From the NCBI GenBank assembly GCA_022701365.1, contig JAKUHH010000040.1, positions 372,001 through 436,000 of the forward strand: 64,000 bases of DNA, read 5' to 3'. Under the pieces are notes generated by a model. It was not told the DNA's origin. It saw only the letters and a list, made by a program, of their open reading frames with translations, and searched no databases. The position numbers and the translations under genes were made by a program. Positions 11,439 through 22,727 of this stretch are shown here, one piece after another (the first letter of the stretch is position 1; the number at the start of each line of letters is the position of its first letter). This DNA is from Mycocentrospora acerina. Lineage: Eukaryota; Ascomycota; Dothideomycetes; Pleosporales.

Positions 11439-13292
11439 ATTGACGGCGCTTGTTGTTCGTGGTGCAGCACTTTTATGGATGCTGCACGGCAAATATGTGG
11501 ACGACGGATGTATGGACTTGAGGAAACGCGAAATGCATGCAGCACTCGTTGTTTTCAGTCGTGCGGTAAAGCAATATGGCACGTAGGACGTTGCGCAGTG
11601 TGTGGATAAATACGCTGATTTATGATGCGAATGGAAACGGCGGTTGGTCGTGGTTCAAGGTTCAGGGATGATTGTAAGTGCTGTAAGAAAGTTAGAACGC
11701 GTTTACGCATGACACCACATTCATTGATTCATGCTCACCACGCGGTTTTGTTTGCATCCCACACAGCTAGTGGCTTGTCGAACTGCGGAAAGCCTTTGAA
11801 CGAAACGCTTCCGGGAACCATGTGAAAGTGGGCGAGGTTTAGCCGTGAAGGCTGCGCGCAGCTTGAAATGACGTAAGTCGATGTGGATTACGCTGCCCTG
11901 GTGCGTGTGTGCAGCGTGTTTGGAGGTGTCTTTTTGGCTGAGATGGTCGTGGCGTAGCTCAGGGAAACGGGTGTGGAATTGATGTCGCTGGCTTTGGTGG
12001 AGGTGACTTGAGTATATGGGCTGAGGGATTTGACGATTCCTGTTGAGACAAGGGCACGCTTCGATCAGTTCTGGGCCGTGGCGCAGTGTCTGGTTCAGGG
12101 AGAAACCTAGTGAAGCGAGGATAATGAGATTGGACCGTCAAAGCGAGTCCAGCGCGACTGGTTCAACAGATGCATATGAGACAACAACAAGAGAAGCGGT
12201 GCACAGGTTGAGAGTATCGAGACAAACAACCAGCATATATCCGATAAGCTGCGGCCCGGTGCTGAACGCCCTAGTGGAGCCCAAGTACGACAAACAGCCG
12301 GTCAGCAACTTCTACTGCATCTGCTAGGGATCCGGTTCGCTCATCCTCGTACCGCGGGGACGTGGAGAGCACCTTGTGGGTCCATGTGACAGACCGCGAT
12401 GTTGGAGAGAGGTGACGGTTGGGGGATCTACCCTCGCGTGCCTCGCTTCGATGCTTGCTAACGGCACGACAAGAACGCCTTTTTTTTTGGCAAGCGACGC
12501 TGTCGACCACATGTAAAAATTTACAGACTCTCTCCAGCCCATGCTGCACTGCAATTGCAACTTGGTACTCTCTTTCATCTCCACCACGCTGCCCCTGACA
12601 CGCCATGCCTTTGCTCAAGTGCCAGCCCAATGCTCCTTCACACGAGTCAGCATCGGAATCTGACGGGCACCGCCTCGGGACTGAGGCTTGGCTAAGCATA
12701 CGATGCCACAACGGCTGGGTGAGGCTCGTGTTGCGTGTATGCTAGATGCTCGTTCCCAAGAAAGTTGGAGACACGCGCATACTCGCACATGACGCTTTTG
12801 GAAGGGCGTACGGGATGTCAGCTCCCAAATTGATCGCCGCATCACCAAACAGTCCTCCGCTGCTCCATTCCGGTTTCTCCCTAAGCAAATCTAGCTTGAC
12901 TGTGATTAGCCAGCGCATCATCACCAGCGTCATCTTTCACGTCCAGCGCATAACATCCCGTCGGCCGGCTTGCATGTGAAGAGCATGGGGTCAATCCTTT
13001 ACGCGGAGACCAGGTGCAGGATCACAAACCTTGGGCCTCACTGCAGGAAGTTAATTTCAACGAGAGCGAAATCTCAATTTCCTGAATTGCAACTGCATTC
13101 GAACAAATAACCATTTCCAGACACGTGGAACGCCAAACATGTAGCTCGCTCTCATTCTAGTATTCCAAATCGAAATACCTACGACATATGGATAAGTGCA
13201 AATGTGTCAACCGTAACCAACAAATGATAATACCGTAAACAAACTTTAAAGTAAGGCCAAAATTCGACTGATTCCAGGTACCTGTCCCCTCC
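11439..13292. other. Long intergenic region (1.85 kb)
   Basis: The part next to 11438 is the promoter and leader of the repeat-protein gene and contains a possible extra N-terminal stretch up to 11582. The rest has only short, motif-free open frames and a T9 run near 12480. No gene, RNA or mobile element could be supported. Confidence 0.4.
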
Positions 13293-13970
13293 TCAGTCAT
13301 CATCCATGAACGAGACTTCGTCCCGGGCAACCAGATGGGACGATATTTTGCCACGACAATCGCGATACTGTGGGCTCAGCCGGAGAGGTTCGATCAGGAA
13401 ATGGTACACCAATTCAACCTCTTTTAGGTCAGGACCTGGTGACATGAAAGGAACACTTTCATCTCGAGGACTATCGATGCTGTGTTCTCCAGGCTCATAT
13501 GGCTCAGGATCCATACTTCCTGGCGTGCCATTGAGACTGTATCGAGATTGTGAAATAGAAGAGGTGAATTCCAGATCAGGTACAAATAGTCTAAATTGTA
13601 CGATTTGGTGGTTAATAATGGGTAAGGGAGATCTGGAGACTCGTCTCGCAACTTGGACTGGACTTGGTGGGTGCATTCTTGAGCGGGCAGTAAGGATATT
13701 TTCTTCTTCTCCACGATTCTGTGGATTCACTCCAAGTTCCGAACCTATCAACGTCTCCTCGTCACTTTCTCGCCCTCCTCTTCTCCCTATTTGTCCTTCT
13801 CCGTCGTCTCTTCCGCCTCGTCCATCAGCGTCGTCTTCATCGCTTGAGCAACCGCATCTAAACTCGCCGCAGTATCCGCAATTGCGTTCGTTAAACTGCG
13901 GTCTTCTTTGAGACGGCACTGGCTCTGGCTGCTCATGTGCAGAGTTGTTGGTGTCTTGATATTGGTTCAT
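13293..13970 (-). CDS. Hypothetical small acidic protein with Cys-rich N terminus
   Basis: A single open frame of 225 residues starting MNQYQDTNNSAH. A short cysteine cluster (NCGYCGEFRCGC, about residues 30-41) could bind a metal. An Asp/Glu/Gly/Arg-rich disordered stretch follows, then a more ordered half with hydrophobic segments (QIVQFRLFVPDLEF; VELVYHFLIEPLRL). No family recognised. The reverse strand is also open over most of this stretch, so coding status rests on the ordered segments and the clean start and stop. It may be lineage-specific. Confidence 0.5.
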   Translation of the reverse strand: MNQYQDTNNSAHEQPEPVPSQRRPQFNERNCGYCGEFRCGCSSDEDDADGRGGRDDGEGQIGRRGGRESDEETLIGSELGVNPQNRGEEENILTARSRMHPPSPVQVARRVSRSPLPIINHQIVQFRLFVPDLEFTSSISQSRYSLNGTPGSMDPEPYEPGEHSIDSPRDESVPFMSPGPDLKEVELVYHFLIEPLRLSPQYRDCRGKISSHLVARDEVSFMDDD

Positions 13971-15149
13971 CGTGATGGACAAATGTGTCGATGGGAAGAA
14001 CTATCGCTGATCATTGGTCAGCGTCAAGTACGACACACTCTGCGGAACAAGGTTTGATTAGGCAGCAAACAAAACAACTGAGCACCAACGGCATATCGTG
14101 AAACTAACGTAATCAATCGTACCTAGGTAGTGTGTACAAGCGGAGGCTGATCAACCTCTAGAGAAGTGACCACCAACGACAAGGGGTCACTTACACAATT
14201 CTGTGTTCAGAAAAAGACTCAAAGTCTTGAAAACCAGACCAAGCCCAACACCCCGACCCCAATCTTATATTGCCGACCCACTCACTACAACGTCACCAGA
14301 AGCCAGCCCATCACGCACATTGTCAACTGACCTCAATACACGCCAGACCACATTGATTCCCCTGTCCTCCAGAAAAAGAAAAGGACCCTTTATTCTCAGC
14401 CCTACCCACACACACACCCCTATGGTGACCTTCCCCGCATTCCCATTCCCATCCGTCTCCCGCCACAAAAGTTAATCCCTTTTCTAACCGCACACGTTGC
14501 AACGTTGCCACGTCGCTCGTTGGATGCGGCTGCATCAGATCATATTGCATCACAGCCGTTGGGCGGAGAGGACCCTGTTGCCTGTTGGCCGGGACATCGA
14601 TCGGCAGGATTGCAGATCGGTATATTTTCTGGGCGCCCGGGCAGAGACAAGTTGGCCAGGTTTCAGCCTTGTGAGTGTTGATCAGATCGATTTGATTCGA
14701 TTCGATGCTCGAGTGGTGGTGGTAGTCCACCTGTTTGGGTATGGTTGGTGCCTTTGCGGAGATTTAAGCTTTTGATTAATAATGGAGTGCAACGAGGGTA
14801 GCCTGACCGGCGGTGTCTGGATTGGGGAAATGGTTTTTGCAGGCCGCTGTCGGATGCACATGTTGTGGTGATGTGTTGGCTTACGATATGGAGAGTGAAT
14901 GGCTGGGACGAGCTACATGAAATGTAATTGGATGCCTCACTTTGCTCGACTACTTCTGGCCATCGACGTTTTTAGTGGCTGCAATTGTTTGTGTGTTTCC
15001 AACTAGGATCGAATACAGCAAAGCTATAATTTACAACATTGGCCAATGCATGTACAAGAAATCGTTTGTGAAAAAGGACAGTCTGCCAAGAAGTTAAAAG
15101 AAACGATGTATTATTATAACATGGGTATCTCTAAGATCAAGACTAAGTA
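13971..15149. other. Intergenic region (1.2 kb)
   Basis: Lies upstream of the 13970 gene and downstream of the 15150 gene (both on the - strand). Short CA-rich and T/G-rich patches; no open frame with gene-like features. Confidence 0.45.
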
Positions 15150-16378
15150 TTACAATTCGTCAAACACACGCAATCGTGCATCATCTTGCAGCGCAGTAGT
15201 AGCCAAGGTCTGCGGTATGTCCATATCCAAAACTGGCGCACTCGTCGCCAGCCCGACGATATCTTTCTTGGCCATGTCTGGAATTGGCGCGTTGAGGAGC
15301 TTTGCTCTCGTAGCGAAGTCAAGCGTTGTGCTTGTCTCGTCAGATATGTGACGAGGTCTCAAATGGTGGAAGACAATTAAGAGGACTATGACGGCGGTGA
15401 TAGAGGCTAGTATGCTCCAGAGAATGCGTAGTCGACCTATGAATTATGTCAGCTGTGTATGTTCTAGCAACATGCTCGCATGAACTTACGCTTCGCAAGA
15501 GCGTCCCGCTGCGCTTCCATCTTCGCCCTGTTATCCACTCTTTTCTTCGCATCCCCAAGCCTCTTTGTCAGTGCATCGGCCTTTTCCTTACCAGCCCGGA
15601 TGCGCTCCTCCAGCGCAATAACCTGCTTCTGCTGCGCCTCGAATTTGTCGAAGCCGTCAAACTGGCCTGTGACCTCGTCGACCAGTTCCTTTGTGTCCGC
15701 CTCGAAGTTTTTGTGCAGTTCTTTGGTCAGACCAGATAGTTCCTGCAACATGCCGATTGTCTGGCGCAGCACGGAGACCTTCTCGAGGATCGAGTAGTAT
15801 GTGTCATCGAGACGACGGGAGGTTTTGAGAGACTGGTCAGAGAGGGATTGTAGAGCGTTGCGAAGGGATCTGGAGGGCATGTCAGATCGTCTTTCCCGCT
15901 TGTGTCAAGTCGCATGTTGGTAGAATGGGACGCGAAGTCGCAGTATGACGTCGACCTACCGTTCTCTAGCTTCGACCTTTCTCCCCTCGAGCTCCACATC
16001 TTCCGGACGAACCGGTCTGCGCGGCGGAATCGCGTCGCCGACTTGGTTCCCATCCCTCGCATTGTTGTTTCCGCCCCGGTCTCTATTTGCGACACTCCCC
16101 TTTCGACTGTGGCTCGGCGACGTCTCCTTGCTGCCTCTCGCTTTGTTCAACAAGTCGCCGAAACTGGTGGGTGGCTGAAGCACATCCCTTGCGCGGTCAC
16201 GATGTCTGCTGCCATGGCGATGGCGGCTGTCGTGGTGGTGATGGCGGTGTGTCTTTGACTTGTGCTTCTTGTCGGGTTGTTGGGCGTCGGGGCTCAGGTG
16301 CGAAGTGGCGCGAGTGCCGTAGAGGTTTGGACGGAGCGTCTGGTAGTGTCCTGCATGGAGATAGGGTAGCGAGTCCAT
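15150..16378 (-). CDS. Coiled-coil protein with one C-terminal membrane segment
   Basis: Three exons, 16378-15960, 15869-15490 and 15436-15150, give 361 residues. Residues 1-140 are polar and His/Arg-rich (HRHHHHDSRHRHGSRHRD). Residues about 140-260 form a long heptad-rich coiled coil (LQSLSDQSLKTSRRLDDTYY and onward). A hydrophobic helix at about 270-287 (ILWSILASITAVIVLLIVF) is followed by about 75 residues that would lie across the membrane. The layout resembles a SNARE-like or organelle-tether protein, but I recognise no named family. The ATG at 16378 was taken as start; the frame stays open upstream to 16420 behind a possible splice acceptor, so a further 5' exon is possible. Confidence 0.7.
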
Positions 16379-17009
16379 AGCATCATGCTTTGGGGCTGGG
16401 GGGAGGCCTGGTCTGAGCAATGCAGGGGCGGGTTAGCTGCGGAGCTTGTCTCGGGAGTGCCGTGCGTCATTGGGCATTGGGCTGAGGTGAGAGGCAGTCT
16501 GACTGTGGACAAATGCTTCACTCAGACATGTGCAACCACTATGGTCTACCGGCATTTTGATTTCTGCTCAATTTCACAGGGGTTTTATTCTGAGCGAGTC
16601 CTGTTGTCTAGGCTGACGCAGTTGCATTCTTATTCCGCCTGCAAAATGGTCCAGAGTAGTTACGCATCACCAAAGACGTTGCAGACGTAGCAAAGGAACA
16701 TCAACTTGGCAGTGAGCTTACCGTTACTGTTTGATACGAGTAGATTGTGGTATCTTATTCTTGCATAATCGCGAAATATTTTCCAACGCCTGTCGCCCTC
16801 AAATCGACCCAAACGCCGTCTTTCAGCTGCATCAACGGTACGACCCCAACTCGTGTGTCGCTGAATAGCCTTGCAACTGTCCAGCGCATGGCGACCGTTT
16901 GGAGCACATGATATTTTCCTGAAGCGGCGCTCCTACCCCCTCTTCATTTCCCAGGGAAAGTCGTGGACCTGTCTGTCCCATAGGGTCCATCGTCTGCGCA
17001 ACATGCTGC
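16379..17009. other. Intergenic region (0.6 kb)
   Basis: Between the CGR1 stop and the probable start of the coiled-coil gene; it may hide an upstream exon of the latter near 16420-16520. Otherwise nothing recognisable. Confidence 0.4.
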
Positions 17010-17474
17010 TCACGACTTCAGCATCTTGTTTCGCTTCTCCCTCCTCTTCAGGCGCTCGACGCGCTTCTTGTGCATCTTCTCCTCCATCTTTGCAAATCGC
17101 TCTCGCTCCTCCTTTGCGGCGCGTTTCGCGCGGATGCGGTCGGTTTGTGCCTGTCCCGGCGTCAGCTGGCGAAGTCTTGGCCTGGCTTGCCGTGGGCGCA
17201 TACCTGTTTCGCAGCCACCTTGACGTCCTTTAGCTCCTTCTCTTTTGCCTTGACCGCCTCAAGCGCTTGGCGCTCTGCTGCACGCTTCTCAAACGAAGAC
17301 TGGTTTGCGCGCGGTCGGAAGGCGCTCTTGTTGTCGTGCCACTGCTTGCCTGTGCATGCGATTAGACGGCCATGGCGAGGATTTGCTGCAGGGACGGGTA
17401 CCATTCTTCTTCATGCCCTTGACGGCGCTCACGGCCGATGCTGCTGGCGCCTCAATCTCTACTGTGTCGGACAT
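17010..17474 (-). CDS. CGR1: rRNA-processing protein Cgr1
   Basis: Small basic nucleolar protein needed for 60S ribosomal subunit assembly (pre-rRNA processing) in yeast. Three exons, 17474-17402, 17349-17204 and 17150-17010, give 119 residues, the normal family length. Diagnostic stretches: [13 protein letters not shown] across the first junction, [15 protein letters not shown], then a highly charged helix ending [20 protein letters not shown] at the extreme C terminus, a hallmark of the family. The start is the ATG giving MSDTVEIE. The gene is divergent from the ornithine-carrier gene with 643 nt between the starts. Confidence 0.95.
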
Positions 17475-18117
17475 GTCTGCGTTGCGTTGTGGGCCGGACA
17501 AGGACGCGTCTGGCTGCAGTTCTCGACCTCGTCGGAGGAAAGAAAAAGATTAGCCGATGTCGACGGCACGCTAGGCAGGGGTGCGAGCATGTGGCGGGGG
17601 TGCGATGAAGCCCGGCGATGGCATCAGATCTGATAAGATTATGAGGCCCGCCTGTCGGAGGCCTGGACGAGCCATTTCTTTTCGTCACTCTGCGCCTTTT
17701 GATGCTACTGTTCCTGCCTGCAGAAGCCGTCCAATCTTCACTCCCTCCAACACCCGCCTCGGTGTGCCAGCCAGGGTATACGCAGACTAATAAAACTCTG
17801 CACCCTTTGCGCGACATTGGGCGCCGATTTGGTTTGGCGCATTCACCATCGCACTCGTCACGGCTCCCACACTGCGGCTGGCTGCATATATAAGCTCCCG
17901 TACCACCTCCTTTTCCCCCGACTCTCCTGCACACGAACGAACCCGCAAAGCATCCTGTCCGTGCCCCGTACTCATGGGACCGACGCCCTGAGTAGCCGAC
18001 TCGTCCCTCCACACCGCTCTCGACTCTTCATTCCTCGCCCACCGTGTCATGACATATTTCAGACTATAGCAACCTGTACACACGCCCAAACAAGCCTCAC
18101 CAAATCCCAGGGGGTCC
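17475..18117. other. Divergent promoter region of CGR1 and the ornithine carrier
   Basis: A 643-nt gap between two starts on opposite strands. It contains a TATA-like tatataa at 17887 on the + strand and long C/T-rich runs before 18118 that fit the carrier's leader. Short open frames here have no support. Confidence 0.55.
17887..17893 (+). promoter_or_regulatory. TATA-like element upstream of the ornithine carrier
   Basis: tatataa lies 225 nt before the start codon, followed by a pyrimidine-rich stretch typical of fungal transcription starts. Assignment is by position only. Confidence 0.3.
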
Positions 18118-19194
18118 ATGGAAGCACACAAGAGTCCGGCGTCGGTGGTGGAGGGAAGAGGTGGGTTGTCCAGACCACTTGTTGCCCAAGACACACGAAA
18201 TATCTCGGTAGAGCAGGCCGCAGGCCAAGGCGAGGAAGCGCTGAAAGACGTCATCTGCGGATCCGTGGCTGGTGTTGTGGGAAAGTACATCGAGTACCCA
18301 TTCGACACAGTCAAGGTTCGTCTACAGTCGCAACCAGACAATGTATCGCTACGGTATGCGGGACCATTGGATTGTTTCAGGAAATCTCTGCAAAACGATG
18401 GCTTCATTGGCATATATAGAGGTATAAGTGCGCCTCTAGTGGGCGCTGCAGTAGAGACAAGTTCTCTCTTTTTTAGTGTATGTATAGCACGTCGACTTCT
18501 TTGTGCTTGCGAACAAATCTGACTTGAATTGCAGTACCGCCTCGCTGGTGATGCACTCAAGGCATCTGGAATCTTCCCCGAGTTGAAGAGACACCCAGAA
18601 AGAGACCTACCCTACTATGGAATGCTTGGATGCGGAATGGTCGCTGGAGCCATAACATCCTTGTTCCTCACACCGATCGAGCTTGTGAAGTGCAAGATGC
18701 AAGTCCCTGCGGAGGCGTCTGCTGGATTGGCCTCTCGACCAGGCATCTTGAGTGTCATTGCCTCAATCTACCGTCACCAGGGTCTCACAGGCTATTGGCA
18801 TGGGCAGTTTGGAACATTCATCCGCGAGACAGGAGGCGGCGCAGCGTGGTTCGGCGGGTATGAAGGCATGAAGATGATGTTCAAGGATCTCAACGGGTCA
18901 GATGATGAGCTACCAGTGTGGCAGCGCATGGCTGCTGGCTCTGTGGCTGGCGCTGCCTACAATTTCACCTTCTATCCCGCAGACACAGTCAAGTCTAGGA
19001 TGCAGACTGAAGATGTCAAGCAATTGACTGGCGGGAGATCAACGTTTGGCGCCGTTGGAACAGCGCTATGGAAGCAACATGGTTTGAAGGGTATGTACCG
19101 TGGATGTGGCATTACGGTTGCGAGGGCGATACCCAGTTCCGCTTTCATCTTTACGGTTTATGAGGAGTTGAAGAAGCGTTGGCCTGAGCGGTGA
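18118..19194 (+). CDS. ORT1: Mitochondrial ornithine carrier (ORT1/ARG11/AmcA type)
   Basis: Inner mitochondrial membrane carrier exchanging ornithine (and related basic amino acids), linking mitochondrial arginine precursor synthesis to cytosolic arginine formation. Two exons, 18118-18477 and 18535-19194, give 339 residues. The three carrier repeats each show the Px(D/E)xx(K/R) signature: [24 protein letters not shown] and [28 protein letters not shown] at the start of repeat 1 and the [15 protein letters not shown] stretch agree with the ornithine carrier branch. Substrate choice is inferred from overall resemblance. The start gives a ~40-residue polar N-terminal extension. Confidence 0.88.
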
Positions 19195-19688
19195 TTCGAT
19201 CAAGTAGTGTCCGAGAGGACTTGACAACAAGCGACAACAATAGAGATACCAAATAGATTCGTCGTTGCATAACTAGTCCACTCGAACTTGCGGAGATGCC
19301 ACCCAAGTCAGACGAGCACTTAAATGCCAACTTCTTCACATGCTAACAGATCCAAGACGCCTCAAGAGGCTAGCGCAAGATCTCAACCGTGGGGAAGCAC
19401 TTGCCGGCTTCGAACGTGACGCGTGCCGAGGGTCAAATGCGACCCGTCGCGCCCCACGACTCTGCGCCGAAGCCGACAGCTCTTCTCTCTCTTCTTCTCT
19501 TCCCCCTCTCTGTCATATCAAGCTTGTACTCTGTGCTGCATACTTGGTTTCGTTCTCTTGTGTATCGCTTTTCCCTCCTGTCTTTAGCTGTTCTTTTGCG
19601 AAAGGACGGTGAACGTCATCGTGCTTGCGCAAACCGAGGCTCAGATCGCGAATCGAAGAAAGACACATTTGAGTTATGGACCGGTTAC
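19195..19688. other. Intergenic region (0.5 kb)
   Basis: 3' flank of the carrier and 5' flank of PMP24, with a C/T-rich stretch around 19480-19590 consistent with a leader. No gene supported. Confidence 0.5.
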
Positions 19689-20604
19689 ATGCGCTCGAGG
19701 TATGCGCAGAACTTTGCATGCTGGCTATGAGGTCTTGCTGACATCTAGAAAGTCTGCGCTCGAGAAAATAGTTCTTGACCCGAAGTACCATGACATTCTT
19801 ACGCTGGTAAAAGGCGTACGGAATGGTATCGTGTACGGTGCCAAAGTACGATTCCCACACGCGCTCGTGTATGTCCTTCATTCTCTCCATTTTCCCCAGA
19901 CAATATCCACTAACACTTGAGTCAGTATGATCGTCCTCTTCCGCTCGGGAACGTATGTTCTACACCTCAGCCCTAACCTCAGATGCAGCAACTTACTCAA
20001 ATAGTCTGCGGTCGAAATGCTCACTGGTCTACAAAGCCACACGGCAACACGCGCGCAACCTTGGCCTCTTCGCCCTGACATACAAGTCCGCCATGCTCTT
20101 CCTACGACATACGTCACCCACGGGTAAAGAACGACACTATGATTCCTTCTTTGCTGGCCTACTCGGCGGTTACACAGTCTTCGGACGCACAATCCACAAC
20201 TCCGTATCGCAACAAATTGTCATCTACGTGTTTGCACGAGTTTGCCTTGCGCTCGCGAAACTCGCTGTGCAACCAAAAGGTACACCGGGAGGAAAGCACA
20301 GTGGGGGGTGGGGACTCATGGGCGATGGCGAGTTTAGAAGGGAAGTGGTGAGAAATGGGTGGCCCGCATTTGCCAGTGTTAGTTGGGCAATGGTGATGTA
20401 TATTTTCAGATGGCATCCGGAGGCGGTGCAGAGCAGTTTGAGGAGTAGTATGAGTTACATGTGGGTAGATCCTTTCTTTCTCCCGGTATCGTTCTGGAAC
20501 AACTGGTTTGTTCGAAGAGACGAAGAAGGCGCTAACAAGAACATAGTTACGTACAGTCGGACGAGTGGGATTCGTTACGAACATTGCTCTGGCACAATAG
20601 ATGA
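19689..20604 (+). CDS. PXMP4: Peroxisomal membrane protein PMP24 (PXMP4 family)
   Basis: Member of the Tim17-related PXMP4 family of peroxisomal membrane proteins; molecular role unclear. I build five exons: 19689-19699, 19749-19868, 19926-19952, 20005-20460 and 20547-20604, giving 223 residues with all phases consistent. Family signatures: LEKIVLDPKYHDILTLVKG, RNGIVYGAKVRFPHALV, the LFRSGT segment across two junctions, HARNLGLFALTYKS, then FFAGLLGGYTVFG and the C-terminal YVQSDEWDSL. The first coding exon is only 11 nt (Met-Arg-Ser plus two bases) and the third only 27 nt; the 5' end is the least certain part. An alternative start would be the in-frame ATG at 19702, read without the first intron. 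Confidence 0.85.
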
Positions 20605-21036
20605 GAGCAATAACAATCCATATCGAGCGAAGAGGCGTTGTAGGAGTTTGTATCAGCATCAATTATACGGTTGAGATGGTTTGTAGAGCTTCGATGCTGT
20701 ACAGGTAGTAACAGCAAGTGCGGCTGACTTTGCTGTAGAATTATGAATCTCACCAGCTCTCATAACCAGGTCTTGGCCGGTGACACTCTTATCTCTTAAA
20801 TCCGAAGTAAAATTTAAGAAACCAAATACCCTACTTGGCACTTCACTCTCCATTGGCTGCGAGGATCTATTTGATTGATTCGATAAGCGAACCCCTATTT
20901 TTATGACTTACAAAGAGCGACTCCCTTGTCGTGAACCTAAGCAGATACACCGATCGGTAACACCAAATGTTGCATATATAACAATATCAACCCCAAACAC
21001 TCAAGTTTGGATCAAAAGCCAGAAATCCTAAGCAGA
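20605..21036. other. Intergenic region with promoter of the acyltransferase gene
   Basis: AT-rich, ending in a TATA-like box 56 nt before the next start. No gene recognised. Confidence 0.5.
20975..20981 (+). promoter_or_regulatory. TATA-like element before the BAHD-like gene
   Basis: tatataa lies 56 nt upstream of the ATG at 21037, in AT-rich sequence. The position is plausible for a core promoter; untested. Confidence 0.4.
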
Positions 21037-22596
21037 ATGGCTGCTTTTTGGCGTCTACTTGGAGCATCACCAGCTAAAGAGCCACCACCCGTAATTGAAA
21101 GTGATGATGTCTACCCTGTCCATATGCTAGATGGCACCAAAACGCTCAGGAGCATTGTCGTTACATGGACCCTACGCTTTAATGACGTATTGGACGCCGA
21201 CAGTTTGCACGCCTCCTTATCAAAACTTCTAGAGATTGGAGACTGGAGGAAAATAGGTGGTAGATTGAGATTAAAGGTTGGCATTCTCTTACCATCAATT
21301 GGAATTGGCTACCAATTTCTAACTTAAAATCACCAGGATAATGGAGAGTTGGAGATTCACGTGCCTCAACCCTTCACAGCGGATCGTCCACCAGTCTCAT
21401 ATACCCATGAATCCCTATCTGTAAATATCGAAGACCATCCACTAGGAAAGACGCTTCCCAAGGCCACCGTGGGTCCATCTGTCCAACCAGGGCCCCAGAA
21501 CTTCCGAGCATTCGCTGCAAAAGAAAATGCGCCAGCATCACTTGAAGATTTCATTCACTCAGACATACCTCAGCTGTCGCTTCACATCACTTCGTTCAAC
21601 GATGCAACTCTCGTGGCTCTTGCATGGCCACACACGCTCATGGATGTCATGGGTCAACAAGCCCTCCTGCACAGCTGGTCCCTAGTGCTGGCCGGCCGGG
21701 AGTCCGAAGTACCACCTGTACTCGGAGCACGAGAAGATATAATGTGTGTGACCGCAGATGCACCTACAGACAACAAAGAGGATTATATGCTAGCTTCAAA
21801 GAGGCTGTCCGGACGGGCTATGATTGCGTTCGGACTGCGGTTTGCGTGGGACCTGATGTGGAACAAAGTTGTTGAATCGCGAACTATCTTCTTGCCCAAG
21901 GAAGTGGTTGCTGAGCTGCGTCACCAGGCACAGAGCGATCTGATTACTCAAGGAGATGCGAGCGACAAGCCTTTTATTAGTGAGGGCGATGTCTTGACAG
22001 CGTGGGCAGTTCGCGCGATAGCCTCTTCTCAGCCGCAGCCACGACCAGTAACAGCACTCCACGCACTCAATGCACGGTTCCGCATCCCATCCTTGATACA
22101 GGCTCCAGGTGTCTACATTCAAAATATGGCCGTAGCAGCCTTCGCATTCCTGCCCCCCAACGTCGCTACAGGGCCTCTTGGGCCCATCGCCTTGCAAAAC
22201 CGACAAGACCTGGTGGAGCAATCAACTGAAGCACAAGTCCTAGCCTGTCTGCGCCAGCTGAGATCAGAATCCCAAGCTAATAGTGACCCAGCGGCGTTTG
22301 TCTGCGGAGAGTCAGATGCCCTGCTCATTCCCCTCACGAACTGGACACGCGCAAACTTCTTCAAGACGATTAATTTTAGTCCTGCAGTTCTACGTGCTGG
22401 CGAGACAGGACCAACGAGGAATAATGCGCCAGGCACGATTGTGTTTCATCATGCGCAGTCAATGAATCAGAGTGCGACGACCAGGAACGTGGTTGTGGTG
22501 CTAGGCAAGGATCATGGAGATAACTACTGGATTACGGGGATTTTGCTGCCATCTTCCTGGGCAGAGATTGAGGAGGAATTGGGGAAGATGGCTTAA
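21037..22596 (+). CDS. BAHD-like acyltransferase (transferase family)
   Basis: Predicted cytosolic acyl-CoA dependent O- or N-acyltransferase of the plant BAHD / fungal trichothecene-acetyltransferase superfamily; substrate unknown. Two exons, 21037-21276 and 21337-22596, give 499 residues. The catalytic HxxxD is seen as WPHTLMDVMG in the first half. The second family motif (DFGWG) is not preserved: the matching place reads TNWTRANFFKTINFSPAVL. Length is normal for the superfamily. Fungal relatives are sometimes mislabelled as LysR-type regulators; nothing here binds DNA. It converges with the RTA1 gene (131 nt between stops), and the Zn2Cys6 regulator lies beyond that, so a small co-regulated group is possible. 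Confidence 0.8.
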
Positions 22597-22727
22597 CCGT
22601 TTTCGTAAAGATTGAAATGTTCTGATCATTAACACGCCGATTCTGCAAGTTCCATAATTAAATTTAAGTTTCCTGTACTAGCATCACTCCATAACCAACA
22701 CAACTTCCTAAAATTCCGCCTTGGATA

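Noticed and set aside
12271..12711. Open frame on the - strand in the 11.4-13.3 kb gap
   Set aside because: Does not start with ATG at its 5' end, shows no motif and overlaps other random frames.
13306..13911. 201-codon + strand frame opposite the small acidic protein gene
   Set aside because: It mirrors the compositional bias of the other strand, whose frame has more ordered protein-like segments. Coding direction is not certain.
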